Part shown: positions 45,631-54,492 of the stretch, piece after piece
How positions within the stretch are numbered: position 1 is the first letter of the stretch
Layout: every line of letters begins with the position of its first letter
Source of the DNA: Bacillota bacterium
GTDB taxonomy: Bacteria > Bacillota > Clostridia > Acetivibrionales > Acetivibrionaceae
Assembly: GCA_023398495.1 (NCBI GenBank)
Contig: JAEWSG010000085.1
Coordinates: 52,671-116,670 of the forward strand
DNA length: 64,000 bases
Direction of reading: 5' to 3'
The notes under the pieces: model-generated
What the model was told of the DNA's origin: nothing
The model's database searches: none
The model's input: the letters and a program-made list of their open reading frames with translations, nothing else
Program-made: the position numbers and the translations under genes

Positions 45631-47418
45631 TTACTCCCCTGAAGGTTTTGGTATAGCAATTTTCCTGCCACAAGGTCTTCCAAAATTCGGAGTTCCGTCG
45701 CTGTTCCATGAAAACTGCTGCATACATGTAAATCTTGTACGATACTCATTAGCAGCTTCTATAGTACCATGGTATACTATCCAGTCCTCAGTTCCATCCT
45801 TTGATTTTGTAAAGCAGTTGTGGCCTGTTCCATACAAACCATCTTCTGGTGAAGCTTGAAATACTGGATTGGCAGACTTTTTCCAATTACTCGCAACCAT
45901 TGGATCTGCTGTATCAGGTATTGTCAACATACCAAGACAGTAATACTGCGTTGCACAATGACTTGCAGAGTAAATGCAATATGTTTTACCATTTTTCTGA
46001 ATTATTTCCGGTCCTTCATTGACTTTAAGATCTACTGTTTCCCAGTTATATGTAGGTTTTGAAATGGTAACTGTTGATCCGGTAAGACTAGTTGGACTTG
46101 ACATTCGGGTAATATTTATACACTGTCCACCATTTTGCCCAGACCACATCATATACATATTCCCATTTTGTCTTAATATTGTTGCATCAATTGCCCATAC
46201 ATCAGGACTAAGTCTTCCATGGTCAGTCCACGTACCATTCATGGGATCTGCACTTTTGTTTGAAAGAACACCAAATCTGAAATTTGCACTATAGTATATA
46301 TACCAGGTATTATTTATATAGTACAACTCAGGTGCCCAGATATCTTTATTGTTCCATCCTGTTGAAGGTGCGCTCCATATAATCTTGCTGGTTCCTTTCG
46401 TAAACAAATCAGACAAGGAGGTACTTTTATACATAATGAGCTGAGGTATATATGCTCCATTTCTCATAACTGTATGCATACCGTAATAATAGCCGTCAGT
46501 ATGTTTGTATACCCATGGATCAGGCATTTCAACACTTGTTGTTCTTGGATTATTAAAAGTCTCGTTTTCTACAGCAACTTTAAATGTGGCACTGGATCTG
46601 TCTGAACTTGTTGATACTGTTGCCAGCTGACATGCAGAATTCACATTTCTTATATACATGTCAGGAATATTATAAGACTGATAAGATATGCAGGATGGTT
46701 CTGCAAGTCCTGATACCTTTCTGAAAGTTGAATCAGATTTAAACAGAGCCGATCCATCATTCTTTTCTATAAATAGCTTATATTCTTTGTGTCTTAAATA
46801 ATAGCCGGGGAAGTTTACCGATTCAAAGGATACAGCGTTTGAATCCGCCAATCCATTTCTCTCAATAAAGTAAGTATCATAGATAGGTGCAGGATTTTGA
46901 GCAAAACTACAAATATATTCATAATGCCTTAAAAAATATCCGGGGTTATTATAGGCTTCAAGACTAATAACGGTATTAGCCGCTCTATATGTAGTAGGAA
47001 CAGGTGTTGCAGTAGGAACAGGCGTATTTGACGGTACAGGAGTGTTGTTATTGGCTGCTGCCGGAAATTCAGATATAATCCCTAGCAAATATTGTCTCAT
47101 GTAGGCGAAGTCTATTGCATTAATCTTATTATCCCCATTCACATCTCCTGCACTCAGAGCTTTTCCATTAGGATCTGGAAAATAACTGATTATTCCCAAC
47201 AAATATTGTCTCATATAGGCAAAGTCTATTGAATTAACCAAATGATCCCCATTTAAATCGCCATAAACAAAATCATCATCTACACCAATACTTCCTTTCG
47301 ATGGATTAACATAAGCAGCTTCTACTTCAGGCAATGTAACAGAAAAAACAAAACTTACAAATAGTGTTAAAATCATAACTGTTGCAACCAAATTTTTAGA
47401 ACCAAATACCTTTTTCAA
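45631..47418 (-). CDS. Cellulosomal GH43 arabinofuranosidase with N-terminal dockerin and CBM42
   Basis: 595 residues from a TTG (MKKVFGSKNLVATVMILTLF) behind GGAGGGG. After the signal peptide the dockerin pair comes first (about 50-115: GDLNGDHLVNSIDFAYM and GDVNGDNKINAIDFAYM), then a Pro/Thr linker (TPVPTATPVP). A CBM42/AbfB trefoil follows (LEAYNNPGYFLRHYEYI, VNFPGYYLRHKEYKL, YNIPDMYIRNVNSAC), then GH43 with base Asp in MPDPWVYKHTDGYYY, modulating Asp in WAIDATILRQ and acid Glu in VNEGPEIIQK. The enzyme part closely resembles the CBM42-GH43 protein two genes away, so the two are paralogues with swapped dockerin position. Exo-acting on alpha-arabinan is the likely role. Confidence 0.91.
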   Translation of the reverse strand: MKKVFGSKNLVATVMILTLFVSFVFSVTLPEVEAAYVNPSKGSIGVDDDFVYGDLNGDHLVNSIDFAYMRQYLLGIISYFPDPNGKALSAGDVNGDNKINAIDFAYMRQYLLGIISEFPAAANNNTPVPSNTPVPTATPVPTTYRAANTVISLEAYNNPGYFLRHYEYICSFAQNPAPIYDTYFIERNGLADSNAVSFESVNFPGYYLRHKEYKLFIEKNDGSALFKSDSTFRKVSGLAEPSCISYQSYNIPDMYIRNVNSACQLATVSTSSDRSSATFKVAVENETFNNPRTTSVEMPDPWVYKHTDGYYYGMHTVMRNGAYIPQLIMYKSTSLSDLFTKGTSKIIWSAPSTGWNNKDIWAPELYYINNTWYIYYSANFRFGVLSNKSADPMNGTWTDHGRLSPDVWAIDATILRQNGNMYMMWSGQNGGQCINITRMSSPTSLTGSTVTISKPTYNWETVDLKVNEGPEIIQKNGKTYCIYSASHCATQYYCLGMLTIPDTADPMVASNWKKSANPVFQASPEDGLYGTGHNCFTKSKDGTEDWIVYHGTIEAANEYRTRFTCMQQFSWNSDGTPNFGRPCGRKIAIPKPSGE

Positions 47419-47779
47419 AAAATCCCCTCCAATCAGATAGATGTTTACCGTATAAAATCTTTATACTATTCGGTAATTTATGAACATCATTTTCCTACCA
47501 GTCCCCGACCTTGCATCACCATTGTCATGGATGTATCTAATTTAAAGTATATAGAAAACGGATTTTTAAGTAAATTAAGTATTTTAGGAAAAAGGTTGAA
47601 ATATTTATAGTAAATTTTTTACCTATTACTCCTGTAAAGCATTATATAATAATCTTTTTAGTAGACCCTTTTTAAACGGGCACATTTACTAAACATGAAG
47701 AAAAATAATATACACCTTTAAGCCTACTTTTTCATATTTTTACACATGAAAGGAACTACCTAAAACCAACTTACTAGCG
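47419..47779. other. Intergenic region upstream of the N-terminal-dockerin gene
   Basis: No credible ORF. It should carry the leftward promoter of the arabinanase group. No riboswitch or clear terminator was recognised before the family D repeat that follows. Confidence 0.4.
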
Positions 47780-47883
47780 AGTGCTTTTTAACATTACTAA
47801 TTTCTAGTCTTCCATAATGTTAAAAATGCACTTCATCTATTCTAAGCCCCGCATGCTCTAGAAGTTATTTCTGTAACGAGGCA
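47780..47883 (+). repeat. Two-hairpin dispersed repeat, family D, copy 2
   Basis: About 90 percent identical by eye to the copy at 2442-2543, including the complete first hairpin and the CTCTAGAAGTTATTTCTGT core of the second. The differences in the second stem (GCCCCG against CGAGGC) weaken its pairing. It lies just past the stop of the PRK06851-type gene. Confidence 0.75.
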
Positions 47884-47967
47884 ATAGTTTTAGAGCAGTT
47901 CCTATAACAACTTACTGAAATTCACTTTTTGAAAACAAATGGCACTGCAGCAATATAAAATAATAGA

Positions 47968-49068
47968 TTAATTAAACTCTTCGGCATAATCGAGTACTCT
48001 TGCCAGTGTTGATTCATAACATCTTTGTATCGCTTCAAAGTCCATATTCGGTATGTAATAAGCTTCCATCTTGTCATGAATTGCCTTAGCTTTTGCAATA
48101 CTCTCAATTGCTATATCCATAACTGAATTAAACTCTTTCTTGTTAAGTTCAAGAACATTCTCATATTCTTTCAGTATCCCCTTATCTATGCAATCATCAA
48201 AATCAATTTCCTCGAATGCTTCAACATTAGCTTTATGGTACTCATTAGATGTAGTAAACGAAACTCCCAAATCGCTTATTACCAAATGTTCCAGCTTCTG
48301 CGGATTTAATGCACAGTAATAGGCCTCAACGTTATATCCTCTTTCAACAGCTGTGTCAACAATCCTTGAAAGGAATTTTTCAGTACCGCTGCCAGCCTGA
48401 CCTTTAAGCAAATATACTTTTTCTGTTGACAGCACTGTTGACAAATAATTAGCATATCCGTCAGGTGTTATTGCACTTGCAAACAAACGTCTTATCTTAC
48501 CTTCCTTAGATGCCACACCTTTATTTTCAAATAATTCCTTAATCACTTTTTCGCTTATTGCATTAACCTTTGCATTATCAATACACCAGCTTATTATTTC
48601 CCTACTATCCTCATAGAAAGGATATGCTGCTTTTATGTACCTATATGCCCTTCTGAAGGTTCTTCCGACCTCCTTATTGTCCTTAAGTATTCCGTCCCGA
48701 TTTTTGCGTATTCCAGCTTCATCCCAAAAGTCACCCAAGTGTATAATCTCATCTACAGCACCCGGATTTTTTGGATCAACTACATGTGGAGCTGTTCCAT
48801 CCAAAAGTGCCACCTTAATTGCAGGAATCACCACACCATCAAGACTGTTATTGTCACTTGAACAGTGCATATATTCCACATCGTATCCCCTGTCTAGCAT
48901 CTCTTCTCCAATTTTTTTCATAAATGTAGATTTGCCTACACCGGGTCCACCTTTAATGCAAATTATTCTGGTTGCTTCTTCCTGACTTAATATGTAATCA
49001 TAGTAGCTAAAAAAGCCCTGAGATGTGTTCCCCCCAGGAAACATATGTCTTATTTTACCTTTTGACAT
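47968..49068 (-). CDS. PRK06851-type P-loop ATPase
   Basis: 366 residues behind CGGAGGG. The protein is a tandem of two related NTPase-like halves. The first has a full P-loop, IKGGPGVGKSTFMKKIGEEM (about residues 38-57). The second has a degenerate version, LLKGQAGSGTEKFLSRIV, in which the usual Lys-Ser/Thr pair is displaced. MFPGGNTSQGFFSYYDYILS at the N-terminus and DGTAPHVVDPKNPGAVDEII are typical of this uncharacterised family of Firmicutes. Cytoplasmic; function unknown. Confidence 0.82.
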   Translation of the reverse strand: MSKGKIRHMFPGGNTSQGFFSYYDYILSQEEATRIICIKGGPGVGKSTFMKKIGEEMLDRGYDVEYMHCSSDNNSLDGVVIPAIKVALLDGTAPHVVDPKNPGAVDEIIHLGDFWDEAGIRKNRDGILKDNKEVGRTFRRAYRYIKAAYPFYEDSREIISWCIDNAKVNAISEKVIKELFENKGVASKEGKIRRLFASAITPDGYANYLSTVLSTEKVYLLKGQAGSGTEKFLSRIVDTAVERGYNVEAYYCALNPQKLEHLVISDLGVSFTTSNEYHKANVEAFEEIDFDDCIDKGILKEYENVLELNKKEFNSVMDIAIESIAKAKAIHDKMEAYYIPNMDFEAIQRCYESTLARVLDYAEEFN

Positions 49069-49106
49069 GAAAATCCCTCCGTTGAAATCTTAATCTTCGT
49101 CGATAA

Positions 49107-49262
49107 TTAGAACCTATTATTAAGATATGCAGTCGTAGGGTATTTGTGATTGTAAGTGATTGTTAAGCTGCTTGAAATAATAGATATTGAATCCATTGAC
49201 GGTGTTCCTAGATCATATTCATCACCTCTAAAAATACCATCAACGCCACCATCAACAATCAT
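49107..49262 (-). pseudogene. C-terminal remnant of a DUF1152-like protein
   Basis: A 51-residue frame, MIVDGGVDGIFRGDEYDLGT followed by PSMDSISIISS, ends at a TAA. The VDGGVDGIFRGDEYDLGTP stretch resembles the conserved core of DUF1152 proteins, which are about 300 residues. There is no good ribosome-binding site and the frame is closed upstream by a stop inside the end of the glycyl-tRNA synthetase gene, so I read it as a deletion remnant. The family match is from memory of the motif only. Confidence 0.4.
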
Positions 49263-49275
49263 TACATCCGTAATA

Positions 49276-50658
49276 TCAAGAATATGGGTTTATGCCTATA
49301 TTTTCAAGCAAATAACACTTTAATTCGTCAACTGCTACGGTCACCTGAAGCATGGTGTTCCGTTCGCGTACAGTCACTGTGTTGTTATCTAGTGTTGTAT
49401 CATCTATCGTAACCGAATACGGTGTTCCAATGGCATCTCCTCTGCGATAACGTTTTCCGATATTTCCAGCATCATCATAAGAAACCATAAAATACTTTTT
49501 CAGTTCGTTATAAATTTTCTGTGCTTTTTCAGCATGACGTTTTTTGATAAGTGGCAGTACATTTACCTTTATAGGCGCAAGCGAAGGCTTAATCTTTAAA
49601 ACTTGCCTTGTATCTCCGTTCTCTAACTCTTCTTCTATAAGAGATTCAAACAAAACAGCCAACACAAGTCGATCCAGCCCGTAGGTTGACTCAATTACAT
49701 AGGGAATATACTTCTCATTTGTCTCTGCATCAAAATACTCCATGTTCTTTCCGGAAAACTCTTGGTGTCTTTGCAAATCATAATCAGTCCTGTTGTGTGT
49801 TCCGTTAATTTCTTCCCAGCCAAATGGAAACAAATATTCTATATCACATACTGCTTTTGCATAATGAGCAAGTTTTTTATGGTCTTTAAATTGTAAATGC
49901 TCCTTAGACAGTCCAATGAATTCAAAGAATTTAATTCCATAATCCTTGAAATACTCATACAAGGCTTCATCATCACCCTGCTTGCAAAATGTTTGATATT
50001 CCATCTGTTCAAATTCAATTGTTCTAAATATAAATTTTCCTTTTGTAATTTCGTTACGAAATGCCTTACCTATCTGGCCAATGCTAAAGGGTAGCTTTGT
50101 TCTCATTGTACGCAATACATTTAAAAAATTAACATATTCACCCTGAGCATTTTCCGGTCTAAGGTAAATGGTATTTGATGTTTCCTGTGTACTGCCACAT
50201 TGCGTTGAAAACATTAGATTAAACTTTCTTATATCTGTTAAATTAGATTTTCCGCATTTAGGGCATTGTACTTTTTTATCTTTTATGAATTTTACCATCT
50301 CATCTTCAGTCATTGCATCAGCATTCGCTGATTCATCAAAATCATTAATTAGAGTATCTGCTCGATGTCTTGTCTTGCATTCTTTACAATCAAGCAGCGG
50401 ATCAGTGAAACTTTCCAGATGTCCACTAGCCTCCCATGTAGTAGGATTCATCAGAATGTCTGAATCCAATTCAAAACTGCTATCTCTTATTTGAATAAAA
50501 TAATATCTCCAAGCATCTTTTATATTGTTTTTTAACCTCGTACCTAACGGACCGTAATCCCAAGTGTTTGCCAGCCCACCATATATATCACTCCCTTGAA
50601 ATATAAATCCGTATCGGTTGCAATATGCCGCCATTTCTTCTAAAGTCAAAGTTTTCAT
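49276..50658 (-). CDS. glyQS: Glycyl-tRNA synthetase (class II, GlyQS type)
   Basis: 460 residues behind AAAGGAGG, the usual length for the single-chain alpha-2 enzyme. It opens with TLEEMAAYCNRYGFIFQGSD and YGGLANTWDYGPLGTRLKNN; class II motifs include FRNEITKGKFIFRTIEFEQM and YVIESTYGLDRLVLAVLFES. A cysteine pair, CPKCGKSNL, and CKECKTRH lie in the inserted region. It charges tRNA-Gly. A T-box leader upstream controls it. Confidence 0.97.
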   Translation of the reverse strand: MKTLTLEEMAAYCNRYGFIFQGSDIYGGLANTWDYGPLGTRLKNNIKDAWRYYFIQIRDSSFELDSDILMNPTTWEASGHLESFTDPLLDCKECKTRHRADTLINDFDESANADAMTEDEMVKFIKDKKVQCPKCGKSNLTDIRKFNLMFSTQCGSTQETSNTIYLRPENAQGEYVNFLNVLRTMRTKLPFSIGQIGKAFRNEITKGKFIFRTIEFEQMEYQTFCKQGDDEALYEYFKDYGIKFFEFIGLSKEHLQFKDHKKLAHYAKAVCDIEYLFPFGWEEINGTHNRTDYDLQRHQEFSGKNMEYFDAETNEKYIPYVIESTYGLDRLVLAVLFESLIEEELENGDTRQVLKIKPSLAPIKVNVLPLIKKRHAEKAQKIYNELKKYFMVSYDDAGNIGKRYRRGDAIGTPYSVTIDDTTLDNNTVTVRERNTMLQVTVAVDELKCYLLENIGINPYS

Positions 50659-50682
50659 ATTAATCTTCCTCCTTTTTTATTC

Positions 50683-50930
50683 AAAATAAAAAGTCCGCAC
50701 TAAGCTTTTTGCCTAGGGCGAACTCATATTTAAAGTCCGTGGTACCACCTAAATTCAGATGAATCTGCACTCAACCAGCACGAGAAAAGTCTTTATGCTG
50801 TTTCCTTTATAACGGGGGAACTTCCGGTGGTATCTATTTGGAATACATCCTTTCAATCCACAGTTCAAAAGTGCCTTCTATATTGCCATCATAAAGATTT
50901 GCACCATCCATCTTCTCTCTGAAATCAAGT
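50683..50930 (-). promoter_or_regulatory. T-box riboswitch for glycine, with terminator
   Basis: On the minus strand the leader starts with the AGAGAGAAGATGG stem I motif. A GAAGGCAC specifier region puts codon GGC (Gly) at 50873-50875. The T-box sequence GGTGGTACCACG is at 50738-50751. The terminator GTTCGCCCTAGGC / GCTTAGTGCGGAC with TTTTT lies just before the synthetase ribosome-binding site. Uncharged tRNA-Gly should stabilise the antiterminator and switch on glyQS. Confidence 0.93.
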
Positions 50931-51096
50931 CAATATATACTATCCTTTTTCATAACTTTTAGTTTATGTTTTTTATATAGGATAAACAATTTTTACACTT
51001 CTGTCAATAATAAAATTTCATTTAAAACTTACTGATTTTCCTCATTTGCTAAGTCATGAAAGATAGTGGCTTCATAATATCTCTAAAATTCCACTA

Positions 51097-51285
51097 TTAA
51101 TTTAAGCATAATTCAATATCATCTGAGGCACCCTCCATTTTCATAGAAGTAAACTCTTTCACATTTTCAAGCATAAGTGTTATGCCTGCGGCGACCTGAA
51201 AACACCAGCCATAGGCAGAAGGCGAAGCGTTGTTATCAACTGGCTTTCTGCTTATTTGCTTAATGGTGCTTGTCTCTTCATTCAT
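51097..51285 (-). pseudogene. Truncated N-terminus of a DUF4297/Cap4-like nuclease domain protein
   Basis: 62 residues ending at a TAA. The stretch SAYGWCFQVAAGITLMLENV followed by KMEGASDDIELCLN looks like the start of dsDNA-nuclease proteins of the DUF4297 type, which are several hundred residues long. No continuation was found. It starts 25 bases after the restriction-subunit remnant, as the last gene of the decayed defence operon. The family match is tentative. Confidence 0.45.
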
Positions 51286-51309
51286 GCTTTACCTCTGACT
51301 TTTTTGTTA

Positions 51310-52593
51310 TTACAGTGATTCTATAACATTAAGCAAACTCTGGTAACTGTCAACTTCATGGTACTTCACACCGCTTGTGGAAATTTCATTAAACAACTTC
51401 TTTGCACATAAATCTTTGCTTTCTCAATATCATCAGTACGGATCATTTGACCGAATTTTATTGATTGCATACTTCCCTTCATTTCAGCAATAAAGAAAAT
51501 ATGTTTCACCGCACCCTTCCTGAAAGAAATTGCCCAGTCCGGTGAATAGTTTCCGACAGGGGTTGGGATATAAAAGCCACGTGGACCTCTTGGGAGCTTA
51601 GCATATACAATAACTTCATCAGCATTGTCTAAGTCCTCAGCAAACCGCCTTTCTATGTTATCAGTCGCCTTGCCATCTGTGAACACATAGTCTTGAATAG
51701 CATGCTTTGCCTTAAATGCCTTTGCATACTCATCTGACGCACGGCTCATATTGAATATGTCCTGTGAATATGGTTCCTCTGCACTTGGTGTGTAAGTTAT
51801 ATGCTCCACAATAACTGACGCTTTTTGACGATTTATAATACCTGCTACTTTTGTAATAAACTCCTCTGGGTTTTCTCTGAACAACCATAACTTTTTCAAC
51901 ATTCTTCTCTTCATTCATGGTAGTGTTGAATGCCTGAGTATTGATGATCATTACGTTGATTCCAGAATTTTGCGAAAACTCATCCAATTGGTGTAGATTC
52001 GAGGAATTATACACGAAAAACCGAGCTTTAAATCCATATAGCTCCATGAAGTGTTCCTGTGTAATTTCAAATGACTTTCTTACACCCTCACGAATAGCAA
52101 TACTGGGCACAACAACGATGAACTTACTCCAACCGTATGCTTTGTTGAGTTCAAACATGGTTTTGATGTAGCAATAGGTTTTTCCTGTTCCTGTTTCCAT
52201 TTCCACATCAAGCGAAACAGCACCAAGTCCAGATGAAAGCTCGGTAGAGTATTTAATATTATTCATTGTCTGCACATCATGGATATTTTTAAGCAACTGC
52301 TGTGGCGAAAGCTTCATTTCAGCGTTACTATATGCAGCTTCAAGTATATCTGTTTCTTCGGCAGTCAATTGAGCATGAGTATTATAGTATTTATCTGCTA
52401 ATCTTTTACGCTTTTGATCTTCAGTCTCACCAAATAAGTCTATTTGTTCGTTTTTCTGTCCGCTTGAACTCTTACGTTTACCAAGGTCAAGTCGATACTT
52501 ATTCATGCCTAGGTTTGGCTGTCCTGCAAAAACATTTACAATACTTTCCGCTGCTTCAGTCTGGAAGGGTTGTATTTTAAATTGGAATTTCAT
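51310..52593 (-). pseudogene. Type III restriction enzyme Res subunit, internally deleted and frameshifted
   Basis: The N-terminus is intact (MKFQFKIQPFQTEAAESIVN; P-loop METGTGKTYCYIKTMFELNK; INVMIINTQAFNTT). Near 51910 it jumps frame to the C-terminal nuclease part (RENPEEFITKVAGIINRQKA; IERRFAEDLDNADEVIVYAK; NYSPDWAISFRKG; FFIAEMKGS). The helicase motifs in between, probably 400 or more codons, are missing. A second shift near 51412 breaks the end, whose restored frame reads CAKKLFNEIST and continues to SLLNVIESL before the TAA at 51310-51312. The product cannot be a working translocase. The start overlaps the stop of the small upstream ORF, as in an intact operon. Confidence 0.85.
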
Positions 52594-52748
52594 TCATCGT
52601 CGCCTCCGTCATCAAGATCATATGGGAGATACCATAAATGCTTTAAGGGAGTTTCCGTTTTATCCAATCTACAAATATAATGTGCCCCACTGAATTGTGC
52701 AGACACTGTATGCATAATTTCAAAATATCCATAGCTGTTATTTAACAT
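52590..52748 (-). CDS. Small translationally coupled ORF, 52 residues, unknown
   Basis: MLNNSYGYFEIMHTVSAQFS, then a middle part ending TPLKHLWYLPYDLDDGGDDE. Its ATG overlaps the TAA of the YhcG-like gene (ATGTTAA) and its TGA overlaps the ATG of the res remnant (ATGA), so it was an integral operon member. Acidic C-terminus, no membrane segment. It may be a full small protein or the tail of a deleted gene. I do not recognise the family. Confidence 0.55.
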   Translation of the reverse strand: MLNNSYGYFEIMHTVSAQFSGAHYICRLDKTETPLKHLWYLPYDLDDGGDDE

Positions 52749-53803
52749 TTAGAGCACCCTCCATGCGTTTCCTCGAACTCCTCAGTCCACTCGGCAAGTT
52801 TGCTTTGCAATAGTGCCTTATCTGGTATATATAAACTATATTCTGATGCGTAGATATTTGAGTCTTTTGGCAATGTCAACTCGACAATATTATCATTTTT
52901 TTGGCTACACAATAATATACCTATCGTCGGCTTCTCAAATTCCTGCCTAACAAAGCGGTCAAAGTAATTGACATACATAAGCATCTGACCCAAATCCTGA
53001 TGTTTTAGTTCTGCGACTTTAAGGTCGATAATAACATAGCACTGGAGTAGACGATTATAAAACACCAGATCAACATAGAACGATTTTTCATCAAACGAAA
53101 ATCGCTTCTGCCGTGCTTCGAATAAAAATCCTTTGCCTAACTCTAGTAAAAACTTCTGTAAGTTTTCTATCAAAGCCTGTTCCAACTCTGTTTCACTATA
53201 CTCTGTTCGTTCCTCAAGCCCTGTAAACTCAAGTACATAAGGTGTTTTAAATATATCTTTTGGATTTTTCACAGTCTGACCTTCATTTGCAAGTGCCATA
53301 ACTTTTTCTTTTTCTCGACTTAGTGCCAACCGTTCAAAAAGTGAACTAGAAACTTGTCGTTGCAATTGTCTGACAGACCATTGCTGACTCTCAGCTTCAA
53401 TTTCGTAAAAATGTCGTATATCCTTGTTTTCGATTCTCATCAGAATTTGATAATGTGTCCAAGTTAATTTAAATTGGGCAGTCATCGACTGCCCAATTGC
53501 AGGCGAATAAACTTGGTAGAACTTTCTAATGTTTTTTAGATTTACAACAGAAAATCCTCTTCCGCAATATTGAGTCAAATATTCCGCTAAGCCTTCTATC
53601 AACTTTGCTCCATAACGTGCCCGACTTTTGCCTCCTTGTTCGCGTTCTACTATCATTCGACCGATTTCAAAATAAGTGGAAACTATTATGCTATCTATCT
53701 GCTTCTTTGCATTTAGTCGCGCAGAACTAAGTAAATCTGCAACCTGCTTATAGAAATCCGTATCGTTACCATGCAATATTTGAGGAAGTTCATTATTATT
53801 CAT
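52742..53803 (-). CDS. YhcG-family PD-(D/E)XK nuclease domain protein (DUF1016)
   Basis: 353 residues from the ATG whose A is the last base of the upstream stop codon; an AAGGAGGG site lies inside the end of the preceding ORF. The N-terminal half (LLSSARLNAKKQIDSIIVST; GRGFSVVNLKNIRKFYQVYS; LTWTHYQILMRIENKDIRHF) is the DUF1016 helical domain. The C-terminal half is the nuclease fold with FYVDLVFYNRLLQCYVIIDLK, the Asp and Asp-X-Lys catalytic pattern. It looks intact in an otherwise broken operon. Such proteins often travel with restriction-modification genes; the precise role is unknown. Confidence 0.9.
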   Translation of the reverse strand: MNNNELPQILHGNDTDFYKQVADLLSSARLNAKKQIDSIIVSTYFEIGRMIVEREQGGKSRARYGAKLIEGLAEYLTQYCGRGFSVVNLKNIRKFYQVYSPAIGQSMTAQFKLTWTHYQILMRIENKDIRHFYEIEAESQQWSVRQLQRQVSSSLFERLALSREKEKVMALANEGQTVKNPKDIFKTPYVLEFTGLEERTEYSETELEQALIENLQKFLLELGKGFLFEARQKRFSFDEKSFYVDLVFYNRLLQCYVIIDLKVAELKHQDLGQMLMYVNYFDRFVRQEFEKPTIGILLCSQKNDNIVELTLPKDSNIYASEYSLYIPDKALLQSKLAEWTEEFEETHGGCSKC

Positions 53804-54267
53804 CACAGCACCCTCCTTATAGTTTTCGGGCTATAGGTGTTGAACACCTGCTCAAAATTGACTAGTGCACTGTCGCTTATAAAACTACTATCGCGGAACA
53901 CAGCATAATATGGCTTTTTCTTGGCGATTTCTGTTATCAATGCTGTGTCAACTTTGTCAAAACACGCAATGAGATAGTTACCGTCTACGCAAAATGTCTT
54001 CCCATCCTGCGTGATTTTCGCCGAAAGAGGTTTAACTTCAAATTCTGTTCCATATAGCGAACGCTCACGGTTAAGACGTGGGATATAGAACTCACGCTTC
54101 TCTTTTGGTGCCTTTTCTTGAAGGAAGGTCGGTGAGGTAAACACAAAACGTAGTTCGTCTACTCCATCAAGCTGTTTTTTAAGGGCTTCGTAAGCATATA
54201 TTGAAAAACAGGCGGCAGCTAGATCGTCTTTGACGGTTTTATTCACATTGTCGAGAATTTGCATCAT
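53803..54267 (-). CDS. Chimeric ORF: PLD/SNF2-helicase N-terminus fused to a type III methylase C-terminus
   Basis: 154 residues. The first 80 or so (ILDNVNKTVKDDLAAACFSI; LRFVFTSPTFLQEKAPKEKR; FYIPRLNRERSLYGTEFEVK) match the phospholipase-D-like start of SNF2-type helicases found in type III-like systems. The rest (FCVDGNYLIACFD; EIAKKKPYYAVFRDSSFISD; LVNFEQVFNTYSPKTIRRVL) matches the end of a type III DNA methylase (Mod). A large deletion has joined the two in frame around residues 80-82, removing the helicase motor and the methylase catalytic motifs. The ORF remains open, so a short hybrid may be made. It sits between a helix-turn-helix gene and the YhcG-like gene. Confidence 0.7.
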   Translation of the reverse strand: MMQILDNVNKTVKDDLAAACFSIYAYEALKKQLDGVDELRFVFTSPTFLQEKAPKEKREFYIPRLNRERSLYGTEFEVKPLSAKITQDGKTFCVDGNYLIACFDKVDTALITEIAKKKPYYAVFRDSSFISDSALVNFEQVFNTYSPKTIRRVL

Positions 54268-54300
54268 TTCTCCCCCTATTTCACAACAGTTATTAACTGC

Positions 54301-54492
54301 TCACTCTATATCTGCACTTTTACCACTATCCACCCAAGCATCTACTTCAGATATCTTGAACTTGTATTGTTTCCCTACTTTCCGATAAGGAATAGCACCT
54401 TTTTTAATCCAGTTACGGATTGTATCCTTGCTAACGCCAAGATGCTCAGCAATTTCTTCAAGACCCGACCATTTTTCTGGCTCGTTCATCAT
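54301..54492 (-). CDS. Excisionase/MerR-type helix-turn-helix protein
   Basis: 63 residues behind GGAGGAG. The whole protein is one DNA-binding domain: WSGLEEIAEHLGVSKDTIRN, WIKKGAIPYRKVGKQYKFKI and SEVDAWVDSG, the pattern of excisionase-family HTH proteins. It is the first gene of the decayed restriction-modification/helicase operon, 34 bases before the chimeric ORF. In related operons such a gene probably regulates transcription; that role is inferred. Confidence 0.88.
   Translation of the reverse strand: MMNEPEKWSGLEEIAEHLGVSKDTIRNWIKKGAIPYRKVGKQYKFKISEVDAWVDSGKSADIE

Noticed and set aside
51097..54492. A functional type III restriction-modification system
   Set aside because: The methylase and helicase are reduced to a chimera and Res lacks its motor and is frameshifted; only the HTH and YhcG-like genes look intact.
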